The notes under the pieces are model-generated. The model saw only the letters and a list, made by a program, of their open reading frames with translations. It ran no database searches and was not told the DNA's origin. A stretch of DNA of 64,000 bases from Clostridia bacterium. GTDB taxonomy: Bacteria; Bacillota; Clostridia; Oscillospirales; Acutalibacteraceae. Below, piece by piece: positions 1 through 10,715 of the stretch (positions are counted from its first letter, which is position 1; each line of letters starts with the position of its first letter). The DNA lies in NCBI GenBank assembly GCA_017461005.1, contig JAFTZU010000085.1:1-64000 (forward strand). Direction: 5' to 3'. Position numbers and translations under genes: made by a program.

Positions 1-1468
<1,468 letters not shown>

Positions 1469-1471
1469 GAA

Positions 1472-1499
1472 AAGCTCCTGCTTTAGCAGGAGCTTTTTT
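1472..1499. terminator. Intrinsic terminator after pyrG
   Basis: A perfect 10-bp stem AAGCTCCTGC/GCAGGAGCTT with a TTTA loop is followed by a T run on the plus strand. A-rich sequence before it would give a weaker T run on the minus strand, so it may also serve the convergent DUF2207 gene. Confidence 0.9.
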
Positions 1500-1503
1500 C
1501 GTG

Positions 1504-3456
1504 TTACCGGCCGCCTCCGCCGATGCCGCCGCCGGAGAAGCCTCCGCCTCCGCCGAAGGAGGAGAAGCCGCCTCCGCCGCTCGAGGCCGTGTTGATCTCC
1601 TGGGCGGAGCGTCCGGCCATGTAGCTGTTATAGGCGGTGTTGGAGAAGCGGTTCATCCAGTGCATCATCCAGAGCATGTCGTAGGTGTCCCAGCCGGCGC
1701 CGTAGTAGCCGTACGCCTGCGGGTTCGTGAAGAAGTCGGGCACCAGTTCCTTGAACTGTTCCGCCACTTCGTCCGCGATGCCGAAGAGCGCCGCGTAGGT
1801 CAGGTAGTCGCCCCAGAGGCCGACGTCCCGCGCCTCGCGCTCGTTGATGATGGTGAACTCTTTGAGGAACTTCCTGAAGCCAAGAAGTTCGAGGAATTTC
1901 TGCTTGCCGGTCTCCGTCAGGACCGTTTTGTGTGAGGTGAAGAGGAACTTCTTCTCGGCAATGTCCTCCACCCTGCCGGACGCCTTCGCGCTGCGCATGC
2001 CTTCATTGAGCGAGTTCTCGAAGAAGTCTTCGAGGCGCTCGTAGTTGGACTGCGCATAGTGCTTGAGCTCTTTTTCCTGCAGGATATCGTCATCGCCGGC
2101 GGCCGCATGCAGGATGCGCCAGAGCTGTTCTTCCACACCGGTGATCTTGCCGTTGCTGGCTTCCTGAGAGCCCTGTGTAAAGACGATGGACGGGGTCATT
2201 TTATCGCCAAGAAGGCCGCCAAGCCGTTTCTCGGGTTTCTCTTCGACACGGGCCCAGCCACTCTTCATCCACTTGAGAAGGTAGGCTTCGATGATGGCGC
2301 CCTTACCGGGCAGTTCATCCATCGTATCGAGAGCCAGGTACGCTTCCGGCAGAGAGCCGTCGAGCGGGATGTCTCTCGAGTACAGGACTTCCTTTTTGTC
2401 TTTCCGTGTGATGTTCGACACGATGCGGGACAGGAGGCCGCTCTTGTTCGAACTGCTCCCCATCAGCGCTTTGCCGATGCCATAGATGAAGATGAAGAGC
2501 GCGATCGCGGGAATGAAGAACGCCATGAGGATGTCTCTTGCGCCCCTGTTCCCGTTGAACAGGAACCCGATATCTTCATCGTTCGACAGGTCTTCGAAGA
2601 TCGACGAGGAGGAGTCTTCCAGGCTGGACGATGCATCGCCGCCGGAGGTACCGTCATCGTACGCTTCGATGTTGTAGTCCGAGCCGACAAAGGCCTGTTC
2701 CACCAGGCTGCGGAACGTCGTGCCGGTCTCCACTTCCGGATAGAAGATGTCTTCATTGAAGCGGCACATGACGTTGCAGAAATTGATGGTGCCGCCCTCG
2801 TCCGACTCCACGATGACACGGCCGTCTTCGAGACGGGTGGTGCCCATGAGGCCGAACGCCCAGAACTTCGTATTCTCTTTCGTCAGCTCCTCCACGTCCT
2901 GCGTGTCGATGGTGACCGAGACGTGGTCGGGTGCGGGATCCAGCGCCGAGTTGATGAACCGGATATGGAAGCCGTCATAGCCGTCCGAGTACTTCTGGAC
3001 GACGTTGGTCATGATGTAAGAGACCTGGTACTTGTTCCGGCCGCTTCCCGAGACGCCCCAGCAGAGTTCGACTCCGCCGTCGGAGCGCTGCGCGATGCCG
3101 CACTTCTGGTACTTCATGGTCCGCTTGTCGGCGGTACTCATGCCGGATCCGACATCCCAGTCTTCCCCGGTGTACGTGTACTCGACCTCGTTGGTCAGGT
3201 CTTTGACCTGCATGTTGCGGATGCTCATCTGACCGAGATTGGTCTTCGGGATGAACAGTTCGGACCAGTCGTCATCCAGTTCCACGTCCCACACTTCGAT
3301 GACCTGTGCATCTCCGTTGTCAAGGAGCGTGACATTGACATCGATGGAGTAGTACTCTCCCTCACCGCTCCAGGCGGCCGACGGCAGGACCGTCAGCACC
3401 GCCACGAAGAGCATGACGAGGAAGGCACTCCCGATTCTTGTGAGTGCTTTTCTCAT
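1504..3456 (-). CDS. DUF2207 domain membrane protein with glycine-rich C-terminus
   Basis: A 650-residue envelope protein of the DUF2207 family. It starts with a signal peptide (residues about 1-28, hydrophobic SAFLVMLFVAVLTVLPSAA). An extracytoplasmic beta-rich domain follows, then a transmembrane segment around ILMAFFIPAIALFIFIYGIG, then a cytoplasmic region. It ends in a glycine/serine/phenylalanine tail (SFGGGGGFSGGG-like), which is typical of the family. It sits 30 bp downstream of a lemA-like gene on the same strand, a pairing common in Firmicutes. The molecular function of the family is unknown; an envelope role is inferred from topology. Confidence 0.85.
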   Translation of the reverse strand: MRKALTRIGSAFLVMLFVAVLTVLPSAAWSGEGEYYSIDVNVTLLDNGDAQVIEVWDVELDDDWSELFIPKTNLGQMSIRNMQVKDLTNEVEYTYTGEDWDVGSGMSTADKRTMKYQKCGIAQRSDGGVELCWGVSGSGRNKYQVSYIMTNVVQKYSDGYDGFHIRFINSALDPAPDHVSVTIDTQDVEELTKENTKFWAFGLMGTTRLEDGRVIVESDEGGTINFCNVMCRFNEDIFYPEVETGTTFRSLVEQAFVGSDYNIEAYDDGTSGGDASSSLEDSSSSIFEDLSNDEDIGFLFNGNRGARDILMAFFIPAIALFIFIYGIGKALMGSSSNKSGLLSRIVSNITRKDKKEVLYSRDIPLDGSLPEAYLALDTMDELPGKGAIIEAYLLKWMKSGWARVEEKPEKRLGGLLGDKMTPSIVFTQGSQEASNGKITGVEEQLWRILHAAAGDDDILQEKELKHYAQSNYERLEDFFENSLNEGMRSAKASGRVEDIAEKKFLFTSHKTVLTETGKQKFLELLGFRKFLKEFTIINEREARDVGLWGDYLTYAALFGIADEVAEQFKELVPDFFTNPQAYGYYGAGWDTYDMLWMMHWMNRFSNTAYNSYMAGRSAQEINTASSGGGGFSSFGGGGGFSGGGIGGGGR

Positions 3457-3486
3457 AGCTTGTTTTCCCTCAGTGTCTGGGGCGAT

Positions 3487-4050
3487 TTACCGTTTCATGT
3501 CAGGCATGTCTTTCTTGGCCTCTTCGGTCTGGAGGTAATCCTTGACCGGGAAGCCGAGCATGCCGGCGACGATGCTGGTCGGGAACTGACGGACGACACG
3601 GTTGAACTTCGTGACGGTGTCGTTGTAGGTCATGCGGGCCAGACGGACGTTCTCTTCGTACTGCTTGACGCCCTGCATGGTCTCGATGTACATGGTGTTC
3701 GCCTTGAGGTCCGGATACTGCTCCGCGACCGCCATGAAGCGGGCCATGGCCTGGGTCAGGAAGTTCTCCTGGGCTTCGGCGTCCGCTGCCGTGCTGTTCG
3801 CCGTGATGGGCTGACGGTGTGCGATGACGTCTTTCAGGGTGTTGTATTCGTGCTCGTCATACTGCTTCGTGAGGTCGGCCAGCGCGTTCAGAGCATCCCA
3901 GCGGGTGTTCTGCTGGACGCCGATCTGCGACATGGCGTTGCCGCACAGCTCATCGATGGAAACGAGTCTTCTCTGGACCGAGATGACCCAGACCACGATG
4001 AGGGCCACGAGTACGATAGCGATGATTGCGATGATGATTCCAACAGACAT
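3487..4050 (-). CDS. lemA: LemA family protein
   Basis: A 187-residue LemA family protein. One N-terminal transmembrane helix (IIIAIIAIVLVALIVVWVI) is followed by a helical LemA domain with RRLVSIDELCGNAMSQIGVQ, RWDALNALADLTKQY and a C-terminal FPVKDYLQTEE segment. The length is normal for the family. The start has the ribosome site AAAAGGAG. The gene is probably cotranscribed with the downstream DUF2207 gene. LemA proteins are membrane-anchored with an outward-facing helical bundle and no settled biochemical role. Confidence 0.9.
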   Translation of the reverse strand: MSVGIIIAIIAIVLVALIVVWVISVQRRLVSIDELCGNAMSQIGVQQNTRWDALNALADLTKQYDEHEYNTLKDVIAHRQPITANSTAADAEAQENFLTQAMARFMAVAEQYPDLKANTMYIETMQGVKQYEENVRLARMTYNDTVTKFNRVVRQFPTSIVAGMLGFPVKDYLQTEEAKKDMPDMKR

Positions 4051-4201
4051 AGTTCATTCTCCTTTTGACAAAGTATTTGATCATGTCCCGGCAGGGATGT
4101 CCGAACGACGCCTCCTGCCTCATCTTAATCATATAAGAAATTGCTTAAAAATACTAGAAAGAAACGAAAAAAGATCCGTCTGATGACAGAGCAAAAACAA
4201 A

Positions 4202-4284
4202 GAAGCCAAAAGTCCGGACAGATCCGTGGGGTCCCTCGCAGAGGGGGTTCGGTTGGCGCGGATCTGGATGGAGCTTTTGGCTTC
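4202..4284 (-). terminator. Long hairpin downstream of the suf operon
   Basis: An imperfect hairpin of 83 nt. The outer 11-bp stem GAAGCCAAAAG/CTTTTGGCTTC is perfect, an inner CAGATCCG/CGGATCTG stem continues it, and the middle is G- and C-rich. On the minus strand it is followed by TTTGTTTTTG, so it can end the suf transcript. It is far longer than the other terminators here. The rest of 4051-4290 shows only the lemA ribosome site and AT-rich sequence that may hold its promoter. Confidence 0.65.
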
Positions 4285-4290
4285 CCAGCG

Positions 4291-5565
4291 TCAATTCAAT
4301 TTCAAAAGCCCGCGGTCGAGCATCTTCTGCAGGGCCATCATGCCGCCGAGTTTGGCGTGCGGGAACGTGAGCCCGCCCTGAAAGTAGATGGCGTACGGCT
4401 CTCTCATAGGACCGTCGGCGGAGAGTTCGATCGACGAACCCTGGATGAAGTCGCCGGCCGCCATGACGACGAGGTCGTCATAGCCGTCCATGGGAGCGGC
4501 CACGGGAGTGACGTAACTGTCCACCGGGGCGGCGGCCTGGATACCGGCGGTGAAGGCGAGCATCGCCTCCTCCGAGCCCAGTTCGATGGACTGGATGATG
4601 TCGTAGCGGGGCTCCGAGGAGGCCGGTACGACGTGGTAGCCGAGCTTCTCGTAGGCGGCTGCCACGAAGATGGCGCCCTTCACCGCCGAGGCGACCACCG
4701 TCGGCGAGAAGAAGAAGCCCTGGTACAGAGCGGTGTTCACCGTCAGAGACGCGCCGATGTCCTGGCCGAGGCCCGGCGCGCTGAGCCGGTAGAGACACCG
4801 GTCCACGCAGGCCTGCGTGCCCGCGATATACCCGCCGGTGGGCGCGATGCCGCCGCCCGGGTTCTTGATGAGCGACCCGACGACCATATCGGCACCGACA
4901 TCAGAAGGTTCGATGGTCTCCGTGAACTCGCCGTAGCAGTTATCCACCATGACGAGCACGTCGGGTTTGATGTCCTTCACAAAAGCAATCAGTTCCCCGA
5001 TCTGCTCGACCGAGAACGTCGGGCGCATCTGGTAACCCTTGGACCGCTGGATGGTGACGAGTTTCGTCTTCTCGTTGATGGCGGCTTGGATGCCGTCCCA
5101 GTCGAAAGACCCGTCATCGAGCAGGTCGACCTGGCGGTACGAGACGCCGTACTCAGCGAGCGAGCAGGCGGACTCCCGGATGCCGATGACTTCCTCGAGG
5201 GTGTCATAGGGCTTCCCCACCGGGCTCAACAGTTCGTCTCCCGGCAGAAGGTTCGCCGACAGGGCCGTGGCCAGCGCGTGGGTGCCGCAGGTGATCTGCG
5301 GACGGACGAGCGCCGCCTCGGTGTGGAAGACATCGGCGTAGACCTTTTCCAGTACATCGCGACCGAGGTCATCGTGGCCGTAGCCGGTGGTGCCGGCAAA
5401 GCACTCGGCGGACACCCGGTTCTTCTGCATGGCGTGCAGCACCTTGTACTGGTTGTATTCAGCGACCTTGTCGAGTTCTTCGAAGCGGGGCTTCAGGGTC
5501 TCGAGGATCTCTTCGGAAAAGCTGAGCACCTCTTGCGAGATGCCCATTTCTTGATACAGATTCAT
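4291..5565 (-). CDS. Methionine gamma-lyase family (aluminum resistance-type) PLP enzyme
   Basis: A 424-residue fold-type I PLP enzyme of the family annotated as aluminum resistance or methionine gamma-lyase (YnbB-like). Signs are GTTGYGHDDLGRD, PQITCGTHALATAL, the cofactor aspartate in VMVDNCYGEF and the likely Schiff-base lysine in GSLIKNPGGG. Its ATG overlaps the sufU stop by 4 nt (ATGA), so it is translationally coupled as the last gene of the suf operon. This placement suggests a job in sulfur amino acid breakdown or sulfur supply. That is inference; the true substrate of the family is not settled. Confidence 0.88.
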   Translation of the reverse strand: MNLYQEMGISQEVLSFSEEILETLKPRFEELDKVAEYNQYKVLHAMQKNRVSAECFAGTTGYGHDDLGRDVLEKVYADVFHTEAALVRPQITCGTHALATALSANLLPGDELLSPVGKPYDTLEEVIGIRESACSLAEYGVSYRQVDLLDDGSFDWDGIQAAINEKTKLVTIQRSKGYQMRPTFSVEQIGELIAFVKDIKPDVLVMVDNCYGEFTETIEPSDVGADMVVGSLIKNPGGGIAPTGGYIAGTQACVDRCLYRLSAPGLGQDIGASLTVNTALYQGFFFSPTVVASAVKGAIFVAAAYEKLGYHVVPASSEPRYDIIQSIELGSEEAMLAFTAGIQAAAPVDSYVTPVAAPMDGYDDLVVMAAGDFIQGSSIELSADGPMREPYAIYFQGGLTFPHAKLGGMMALQKMLDRGLLKLN

Positions 5566-6038
5566 TCGGTGGATACCGCCTCTCCCGAGTGCTCAACGGC
5601 ATTCTGGATGGGCTCTTTGTCGACGAGTTCTTCCATCGTGTGCCAGCCGAGGACGGCGCATTTGACCCGGGACGGCATGTGGGAGATGTCCCGAAGAGAA
5701 CCGGCTTCTTCCAGCTCTTCGATCTCCTCTTCCGTCGCTTCCTTCTTGATCATCCGCACGAAGATGTCAGCGAGTCTCTTCGCCTCGTCCTTGTGTTTGC
5801 CGATGACCAGGTCGAGCATCATGTCAGCGGACGCCATGGAGACCGCGCAGCCGTCTCCGTTGTAGGAACCGTCTTCGATGATGCCGTCCTCATTCATCTT
5901 GAGCTGCAGGACGATGTCATCGCCGCAGCTGGGGTTCAGCCCCTCGAGGATGAGGTTCGGGTCTTTGAGGTTGTATTTGTGCATCGGATGCAGGTTATGA
6001 TCCGTCAGGATCTCATTGTAGAATGCGTTAATCGCCAT
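5562..6038 (-). CDS. sufU: SufU iron-sulfur assembly protein
   Basis: A 158-residue SufU/NifU-like protein. The zinc/sulfur-acceptor ligands are present: Cys38 and Asp40 in NPSCGDD, Cys64 in GDGCAVS and Cys127 in VKCAVLGW. In Gram-positive bacteria SufU takes persulfide sulfur from SufS and passes it to SufBCD. The gene overlaps the end of sufS by 11 nt and the following PLP enzyme gene by 4 nt. The C-terminal tail is slightly longer and more acidic than usual. Confidence 0.95.
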   Translation of the reverse strand: MAINAFYNEILTDHNLHPMHKYNLKDPNLILEGLNPSCGDDIVLQLKMNEDGIIEDGSYNGDGCAVSMASADMMLDLVIGKHKDEAKRLADIFVRMIKKEATEEEIEELEEAGSLRDISHMPSRVKCAVLGWHTMEELVDKEPIQNAVEHSGEAVSTE

Positions 6039-7248
6039 AGCCCATGGCCCCCCTGATCTGAGACAGGATGTCGAGGAAACGGTCGACTTCCTCCTCGGTG
6101 TTATAGAACATCACGCTGGCTCTCGTCGTGGACGGGATACCGAGGCAGATGTGGAGCGGCTGTGCGCAGTGGTGACCGGCACGGACCGCAACGTTGTTGT
6201 CCGCGAAGATGGCGGAGATGTCGTGGGGATGGACCCCGTCGATCTTGAAGGTGATGATGCCGTGGTGCTCTTCCGGTTTGTCGGAACCGAGGACCGTGAC
6301 ATGCGGGATGTCTCGGATGCCGTCGAGCATGCGCTTGCAGAGCATCGTCTCCCTTGTCTGGATGTCTTCGAACCCGATGGACTGGATGTACTTGATAGCG
6401 GCTTCCAGCGCGACAGAGCCGGAGGCGTTGACCGTACCCGCCTCAAACTTGTGAGGCAGTTCGGACAGCGTCATGCCGTCATAGCTGACCGTCGAGATCA
6501 TCTCGCCGCCCGTCAGGAACGGAGGCATGGCAGCGAAGTGCTCCTCCTTGCCGTACAGGACACCGATGCCCATGGGCGCCAGCATCTTGTGGCCGGAGAA
6601 CGCGAGGAAGTCGACACCGAGGTCCTGGACATCCACCGGCATGTGGGGCACGCTCTGGGCGCCGTCACAGACGATGTAGGTGCCGTTGTCATGACAGAGT
6701 TTCGCGAACGTCTTGATGTCGTTTTCCCGGCCCATGATGTTCGAGACCTGGGTGATGGCGAAGATCTTCGTCTTCGGAGTCAGCGCTTCCGCGACCATCT
6801 CCGCCGTCACTTCACCGGTGAGGTCCACTTCGAGGTATTTCACCGTGGCGCCGGCCTTTTCGGCAGCCATCCGCCAGGGCAGCATGTTGCTGTGGTGTTC
6901 GAGGATGGAGACGAGGATCTCATCGCCCTCTTCGAGGACCATCGGCGCAAAGCTGTACGCGATGAGGTTCAGGCTCTCCGAAGCGTTGCGGGTAAAGACG
7001 ATCTCCTTCGTGCTCTTCGCGTTGATGAAGTCCTTCACGGTCTCCCGGCCGTGTTCGTAGGCACTCGTCGCGCGCTCGGAGAGTTCGTAGATGCCCCGGA
7101 ACGGGTTCGCGTTGGAGTCCACATAGAACTGCCATTCCGCGTCCATGACGCACTTCGGGTTCTGCGAGGTCGCAGAGTTGTCGAGGTACGCGAGGTCGGT
7201 GGCACCGAAGAACGGGAAATCGGCCCGTACTTTGTTTACATCGATCAT
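6028..7248 (-). CDS. sufS: Cysteine desulfurase SufS
   Basis: A 406-residue class V PLP aminotransferase, group II cysteine desulfurase. The Schiff-base lysine is Lys221 in FSGHKMLAP and the persulfide-forming Cys361 is in RAGHHCAQPLH. The LEHHSN and CDGAQSVPH cofactor motifs are intact. It mobilises sulfur from cysteine for cluster assembly with SufU. It lies third from the end of the suf operon, 32 bp after sufD, and its stop overlaps the sufU start. Confidence 0.96.
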   Translation of the reverse strand: MIDVNKVRADFPFFGATDLAYLDNSATSQNPKCVMDAEWQFYVDSNANPFRGIYELSERATSAYEHGRETVKDFINAKSTKEIVFTRNASESLNLIAYSFAPMVLEEGDEILVSILEHHSNMLPWRMAAEKAGATVKYLEVDLTGEVTAEMVAEALTPKTKIFAITQVSNIMGRENDIKTFAKLCHDNGTYIVCDGAQSVPHMPVDVQDLGVDFLAFSGHKMLAPMGIGVLYGKEEHFAAMPPFLTGGEMISTVSYDGMTLSELPHKFEAGTVNASGSVALEAAIKYIQSIGFEDIQTRETMLCKRMLDGIRDIPHVTVLGSDKPEEHHGIITFKIDGVHPHDISAIFADNNVAVRAGHHCAQPLHICLGIPSTTRASVMFYNTEEEVDRFLDILSQIRGAMGYGD

Positions 7249-7280
7249 AATATGCTTCTTCTTTCTACCGCTCGGGCGAT

Positions 7281-8333
7281 TTACAGATTGTTGTTGAACT
7301 CTACCAGTTCCTCGACGGTCTTCTCGTCGGGGATCTGCCGGATGGTGGCTTCCAGTCTGGCCTTGGCCATCATCTCGTAGATCTCCTCGTTCGGGATACC
7401 GCGGGACTCGAGGTAGAAGATGAGGTCGTCCGCGAGGCGGCCGACGGTACAGCCGTGTTCACCGGAGACGTCTTCCTCCCCGCAGAGGATGGTGGGGACG
7501 GTCTTGTTGGTGACACCGTTGTTCATGAGAAGCACGTTCTCGTTCTCCTCGCCCTGGGACTTCACAGCGCCGGGCTGGAAGTCGATGGTGGTCCGGAAGA
7601 CCTTGTAACACGTGTCACGAAGGACGCCGGAGGTATAGATGTCCGTCTCACACTCTTTGCCGGAGTGATTGACGTAGTAGTTGATGTCCATGACATGGTC
7701 ATCGGCCGTGAGGTAACCGCTGCGGATGAAGCATTTCGCTTTGTCGCCGTTCAGTTCCACGTGGCCGCCGAGGTCGTTCTCTTTGCCGGTGAAGGCGATC
7801 TGGATCGCCTTGAACTCACCGGTCTCGTCGACATCGGCACCGAAGTCATCGATGATGTGGTACCCGGTGGCACAGCGATGGATCTGGACGAGATCCACTT
7901 CCGCGCCCTTCCCCACTTTGACGAGGGTCTGGAACGCGGCATAGCCCGTCGCGTCTTCCGCGGACTGGACGTCCATGATGATCTTGACCTTCGCGTTGTC
8001 GCCGACGACGACCGCGTATTTATCGAAGGTGCTGGCACCGTCGGCCAGTTCGTATTTGATGCGGATGGGTTCTTCGACTTCCACGCCTTCGGCGACGGAG
8101 AAGCCTTTGACCGCGACGTCTGCGAGCAGCGCGTCCACTTCGGGACCGGCACCGCCTTTGACGTCTGCCACGGCGGATGCGTCCGTCAGAGTGTCGACGC
8201 CCACGGGCCGCAGGATTTCGGGAGCCCCTTCGGAACCTTCCACCGCGAATTCCACCGTGCGCTCGTTCATCTTGAGCCAGCGCCAGGTGATCATCTTCAT
8301 GCGGTTCAGGGTGATGGTTTTTACTTCAGCCAT
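7281..8333 (-). CDS. sufD: SufD-like scaffold subunit
   Basis: A 350-residue member of the SufBD superfamily. It has the beta-helix core and the conserved C-terminal region with GEHGCTVGRLADDLIFYLESRGIPNEE and a following ARLEA. It is shorter and more divergent than the neighbouring SufB, as SufD normally is. With SufB and SufC it forms the scaffold on which Fe-S clusters are built. It sits 22 bp after sufB in the operon. The stop codon is part of a recurrent TAAATCGCC motif. Confidence 0.93.
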   Translation of the reverse strand: MAEVKTITLNRMKMITWRWLKMNERTVEFAVEGSEGAPEILRPVGVDTLTDASAVADVKGGAGPEVDALLADVAVKGFSVAEGVEVEEPIRIKYELADGASTFDKYAVVVGDNAKVKIIMDVQSAEDATGYAAFQTLVKVGKGAEVDLVQIHRCATGYHIIDDFGADVDETGEFKAIQIAFTGKENDLGGHVELNGDKAKCFIRSGYLTADDHVMDINYYVNHSGKECETDIYTSGVLRDTCYKVFRTTIDFQPGAVKSQGEENENVLLMNNGVTNKTVPTILCGEEDVSGEHGCTVGRLADDLIFYLESRGIPNEEIYEMMAKARLEATIRQIPDEKTVEELVEFNNNL

Positions 8334-8355
8334 TGTTCTGTCTCCTTTCCCGCAC

Positions 8356-9765
8356 TCAACCGATGGCTCCGACCATTTCGAGTCGGATGAGGTTGTTCAT
8401 TTCAACGGCATACTCCAGGGGCAGCTCCTTCGAGACGCTCTCCGCGAAACCGGAGACGATCATGGCGCGGGCGTCCTCTTCCGAGATGCCGCGGGACATG
8501 AGGTAGAAGACCGCTTCGTCGGAGATCTTGCCGATCTTCGCTTCGTGGCCGACGTCAGAGTTCTGGTTGCGGACATCGATGGCCGGGATGGTATCGGACC
8601 GCGATTTGCTGTCGAGCATCAGAGACGTACAGCCGACGATGGACTTGGACTCGTCCGCATTCGGCGCGATGACGACCGACGTTCTCGTGTTGGAGATGCC
8701 GCCGTCCTTGCAGATGGAACGGGTGTTGACCGAAGAGGTCGTGTGTTTTCCGATGTGGTTGACCTTCATACCGGTGTCGAGTTCCTGGCCGGCGCCGGCA
8801 AAGGTGATGCCGGTGTAATCCATCTTGGAGTTGTCGCCCTTCAGGACGGTCATCGGGTACAGGTAGGACGTGTGGGAACCGAAGGAACCGGAGACCCACT
8901 CCATCGCGCTGTTCTTGCCGACGGTGACACGCTTGGTGTTGAGGTTGTACATGTTCTTCGACCAGTTCTCGATGGTCGAGTAACGCATCTTGGCATCGTC
9001 GCCGACGAAGATCTCGACGCAGCCCGCGTGGAGGTTCGCGACGCTGTACTTCGGAGCGGAGCAGCCTTCGATGAAGTGGAGCTTCGCTCTGTCGTCAACG
9101 ATGATGAGGGTGTGTTCGAACTGACCGGCGCCCGGCGCGTTCAGACGGAAGTAGGACTGCAGCGGGATCTCGACTTCGACTCCCGGCGGGACATAGACGA
9201 AGGAACCGCCGGACCAGACGGCACCGTGCAGGGCCGCGAAGGGATGTTCCGTCGGCTTGACCAGTTTCATGAAGTGGTCTTTGATCATATCGCCATAGGG
9301 GCCGTGGAGAGCGCTCTCGACGTCGGTGTAGATGACGCCCTGGGCCGCGACTTCCGCACGGATGTTATGGTAGACGAGTTCGGAGTCATACTGGGCGCCG
9401 ACACCGGCGAGGGATTTCCGCTCCGCTTCGGGGATACCGAGGCGTTCGAACGTATTCTTGATGTCTTCGGGGACGTCTTCCCACTTGCCGGCCATGCCGG
9501 TCTTGGGCTTGACGTACGTGACGATGTTGTTGAGGTCCAGGCCGTCGATGGAGGGGCCCCAGGGCGGCATCTTGGAATGGTTGAAGATGTCGAGGCACTT
9601 CAGACGGAAGTCCCGCATCCATTCCGGGTCATTCTTTTCTTCGGAGATCTGCAGGACGATATCTTCGGTAAGCCCGGTATCGACTCTGTAAAAATCGATC
9701 TCCTCATCTCTAAAGTCATAGAGGTCGCGCTGTACGTCCTCTACGAACGTTTTCTCTTTTGCCAT
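8356..9765 (-). CDS. sufB: SufB scaffold subunit
   Basis: A 469-residue SufB, full length for the family. Landmarks are YYDFRDEE-type N-terminal sequence, LHGAVWSGGSFVYVPPGVEVEIPLQSYFR, FIEGCSAPKYS, the SIVGCTSLMLDSKSRSDTIP segment and the C-terminal GHEAKIGKISDEAVFYLMSR. SufB is the subunit that carries the nascent cluster. It lies 17 bp downstream of sufC and is the best conserved protein of the operon. Confidence 0.97.
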   Translation of the reverse strand: MAKEKTFVEDVQRDLYDFRDEEIDFYRVDTGLTEDIVLQISEEKNDPEWMRDFRLKCLDIFNHSKMPPWGPSIDGLDLNNIVTYVKPKTGMAGKWEDVPEDIKNTFERLGIPEAERKSLAGVGAQYDSELVYHNIRAEVAAQGVIYTDVESALHGPYGDMIKDHFMKLVKPTEHPFAALHGAVWSGGSFVYVPPGVEVEIPLQSYFRLNAPGAGQFEHTLIIVDDRAKLHFIEGCSAPKYSVANLHAGCVEIFVGDDAKMRYSTIENWSKNMYNLNTKRVTVGKNSAMEWVSGSFGSHTSYLYPMTVLKGDNSKMDYTGITFAGAGQELDTGMKVNHIGKHTTSSVNTRSICKDGGISNTRTSVVIAPNADESKSIVGCTSLMLDSKSRSDTIPAIDVRNQNSDVGHEAKIGKISDEAVFYLMSRGISEEDARAMIVSGFAESVSKELPLEYAVEMNNLIRLEMVGAIG

Positions 9766-9782
9766 TGCGTGCTACCTCTCTG

Positions 9783-10538
9783 TTATTCTGCCTTCTCGGC
9801 TTCGATGTACTTCTCGAACCCTTCGCTGAAGATCTCATCGATGAGTTCGGGGCCGCCGCTCTTGACGATCTTGCCGTCGACGAGGATGTGGGTATGGGTG
9901 ACGTCGAGGGCCTCGAGGATGGCCGCGTTATGGGTGATGATGAAGAGCGATTTGCCCTCTTTCTTCTGGAACTCCTGGATGCCCTTGGAGACGACGCGGA
10001 CGGCGTCGACGTCCAGACCGGAGTCGGTCTCGTCGAGGATGGCGAGGTCCGGGTCGAGGATGAGGAGCTGAAGGATCTCCGCTTTCTTCTTTTCACCGCC
10101 GGAGAAGCCGACGTTGAGGTCGCGGTCCGCATAGTCTTCCGGAATGGTCAGGATGTTCGCGATCTCTTTGACCTTCTTGCGGAAGTTCCACAGTTTGACG
10201 CGCTCGCCCGTACGCATCTCGATCGCGTTACGCATAAAGTTGGCAACGGTGATGCCGGGGACTTCGATGGGGTTCTGGAACGTCATGAACAGGCCCGCCT
10301 TGGCGCGCTTGTCCGCGGTCTCCTCGAGCAGGTCGAGGTCGCCGTACTGAATGGAACCTTCGGTCACTTCATAAGCCGGGTGGCCCATGATGGCATTGCC
10401 GAGGGTGGATTTACCGGCACCGTTCGGGCCCATGAAGACATGGGTCTCGCCCGGGTTGATGACAAGGTCGATGCCGTGCAGGATCTCTTTTTCGCCGACG
10501 CCTGCTTTGAGGCCTTTGACGGTTAATGTAGCTGACAT
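9783..10538 (-). CDS. sufC: SufC ATPase
   Basis: An ABC-type ATPase of 251 residues that drives the SufBCD scaffold. Walker A is GPNGAGKST, the signature is VGFSGGEKKKAEIL and Walker B is LAILDETDSGLDVDAV, all intact. I chose the ATG at 10538 because a GGAGG ribosome site lies 8 nt upstream and the protein then begins MSATLTVKGL. An upstream in-frame ATG at 10568 has no comparable site. It is the first gene of the suf operon, with a good promoter just upstream. Confidence 0.95.
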   Translation of the reverse strand: MSATLTVKGLKAGVGEKEILHGIDLVINPGETHVFMGPNGAGKSTLGNAIMGHPAYEVTEGSIQYGDLDLLEETADKRAKAGLFMTFQNPIEVPGITVANFMRNAIEMRTGERVKLWNFRKKVKEIANILTIPEDYADRDLNVGFSGGEKKKAEILQLLILDPDLAILDETDSGLDVDAVRVVSKGIQEFQKKEGKSLFIITHNAAILEALDVTHTHILVDGKIVKSGGPELIDEIFSEGFEKYIEAEKAE

Positions 10539-10591
10539 AATATACCTCCACATGTGTCCTGAAGACACTTCTTTCCTTTTAATTCTTTAGT

Positions 10592-10620
10592 AGTATAGTC
10601 AAGAAATAAATCGCACGCAA
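10592..10620 (-). promoter_or_regulatory. suf operon promoter
   Basis: Minus-strand -35 TTGCGT (10620-10615) and -10 TATACT (10597-10592) with 17-bp spacing. A GTGTC-CTGAA-GACAC inverted repeat at 10554-10568 lies in the leader. No recognisable iron-sulfur repressor site was identified. Confidence 0.75.
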
Positions 10621-10671
10621 TGTTTTCGCCCGAAACTGTCACACAACTTTTTTTGTGGGACAGGGATACGT

Positions 10672-10706
10672 ATAAAAAAAGAAGACCTCTCTCTTCGGAG
10701 AGGTCT
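10672..10706 (-). terminator. Terminator of the 201-residue membrane protein gene
   Basis: A 9-bp stem AGACCTCTC/GAGAGGTCT with a 6-nt loop is followed on the minus strand by TTCTTTTTTTAT. Confidence 0.9.
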
Positions 10707-10715
10707 GTTTGTCGG

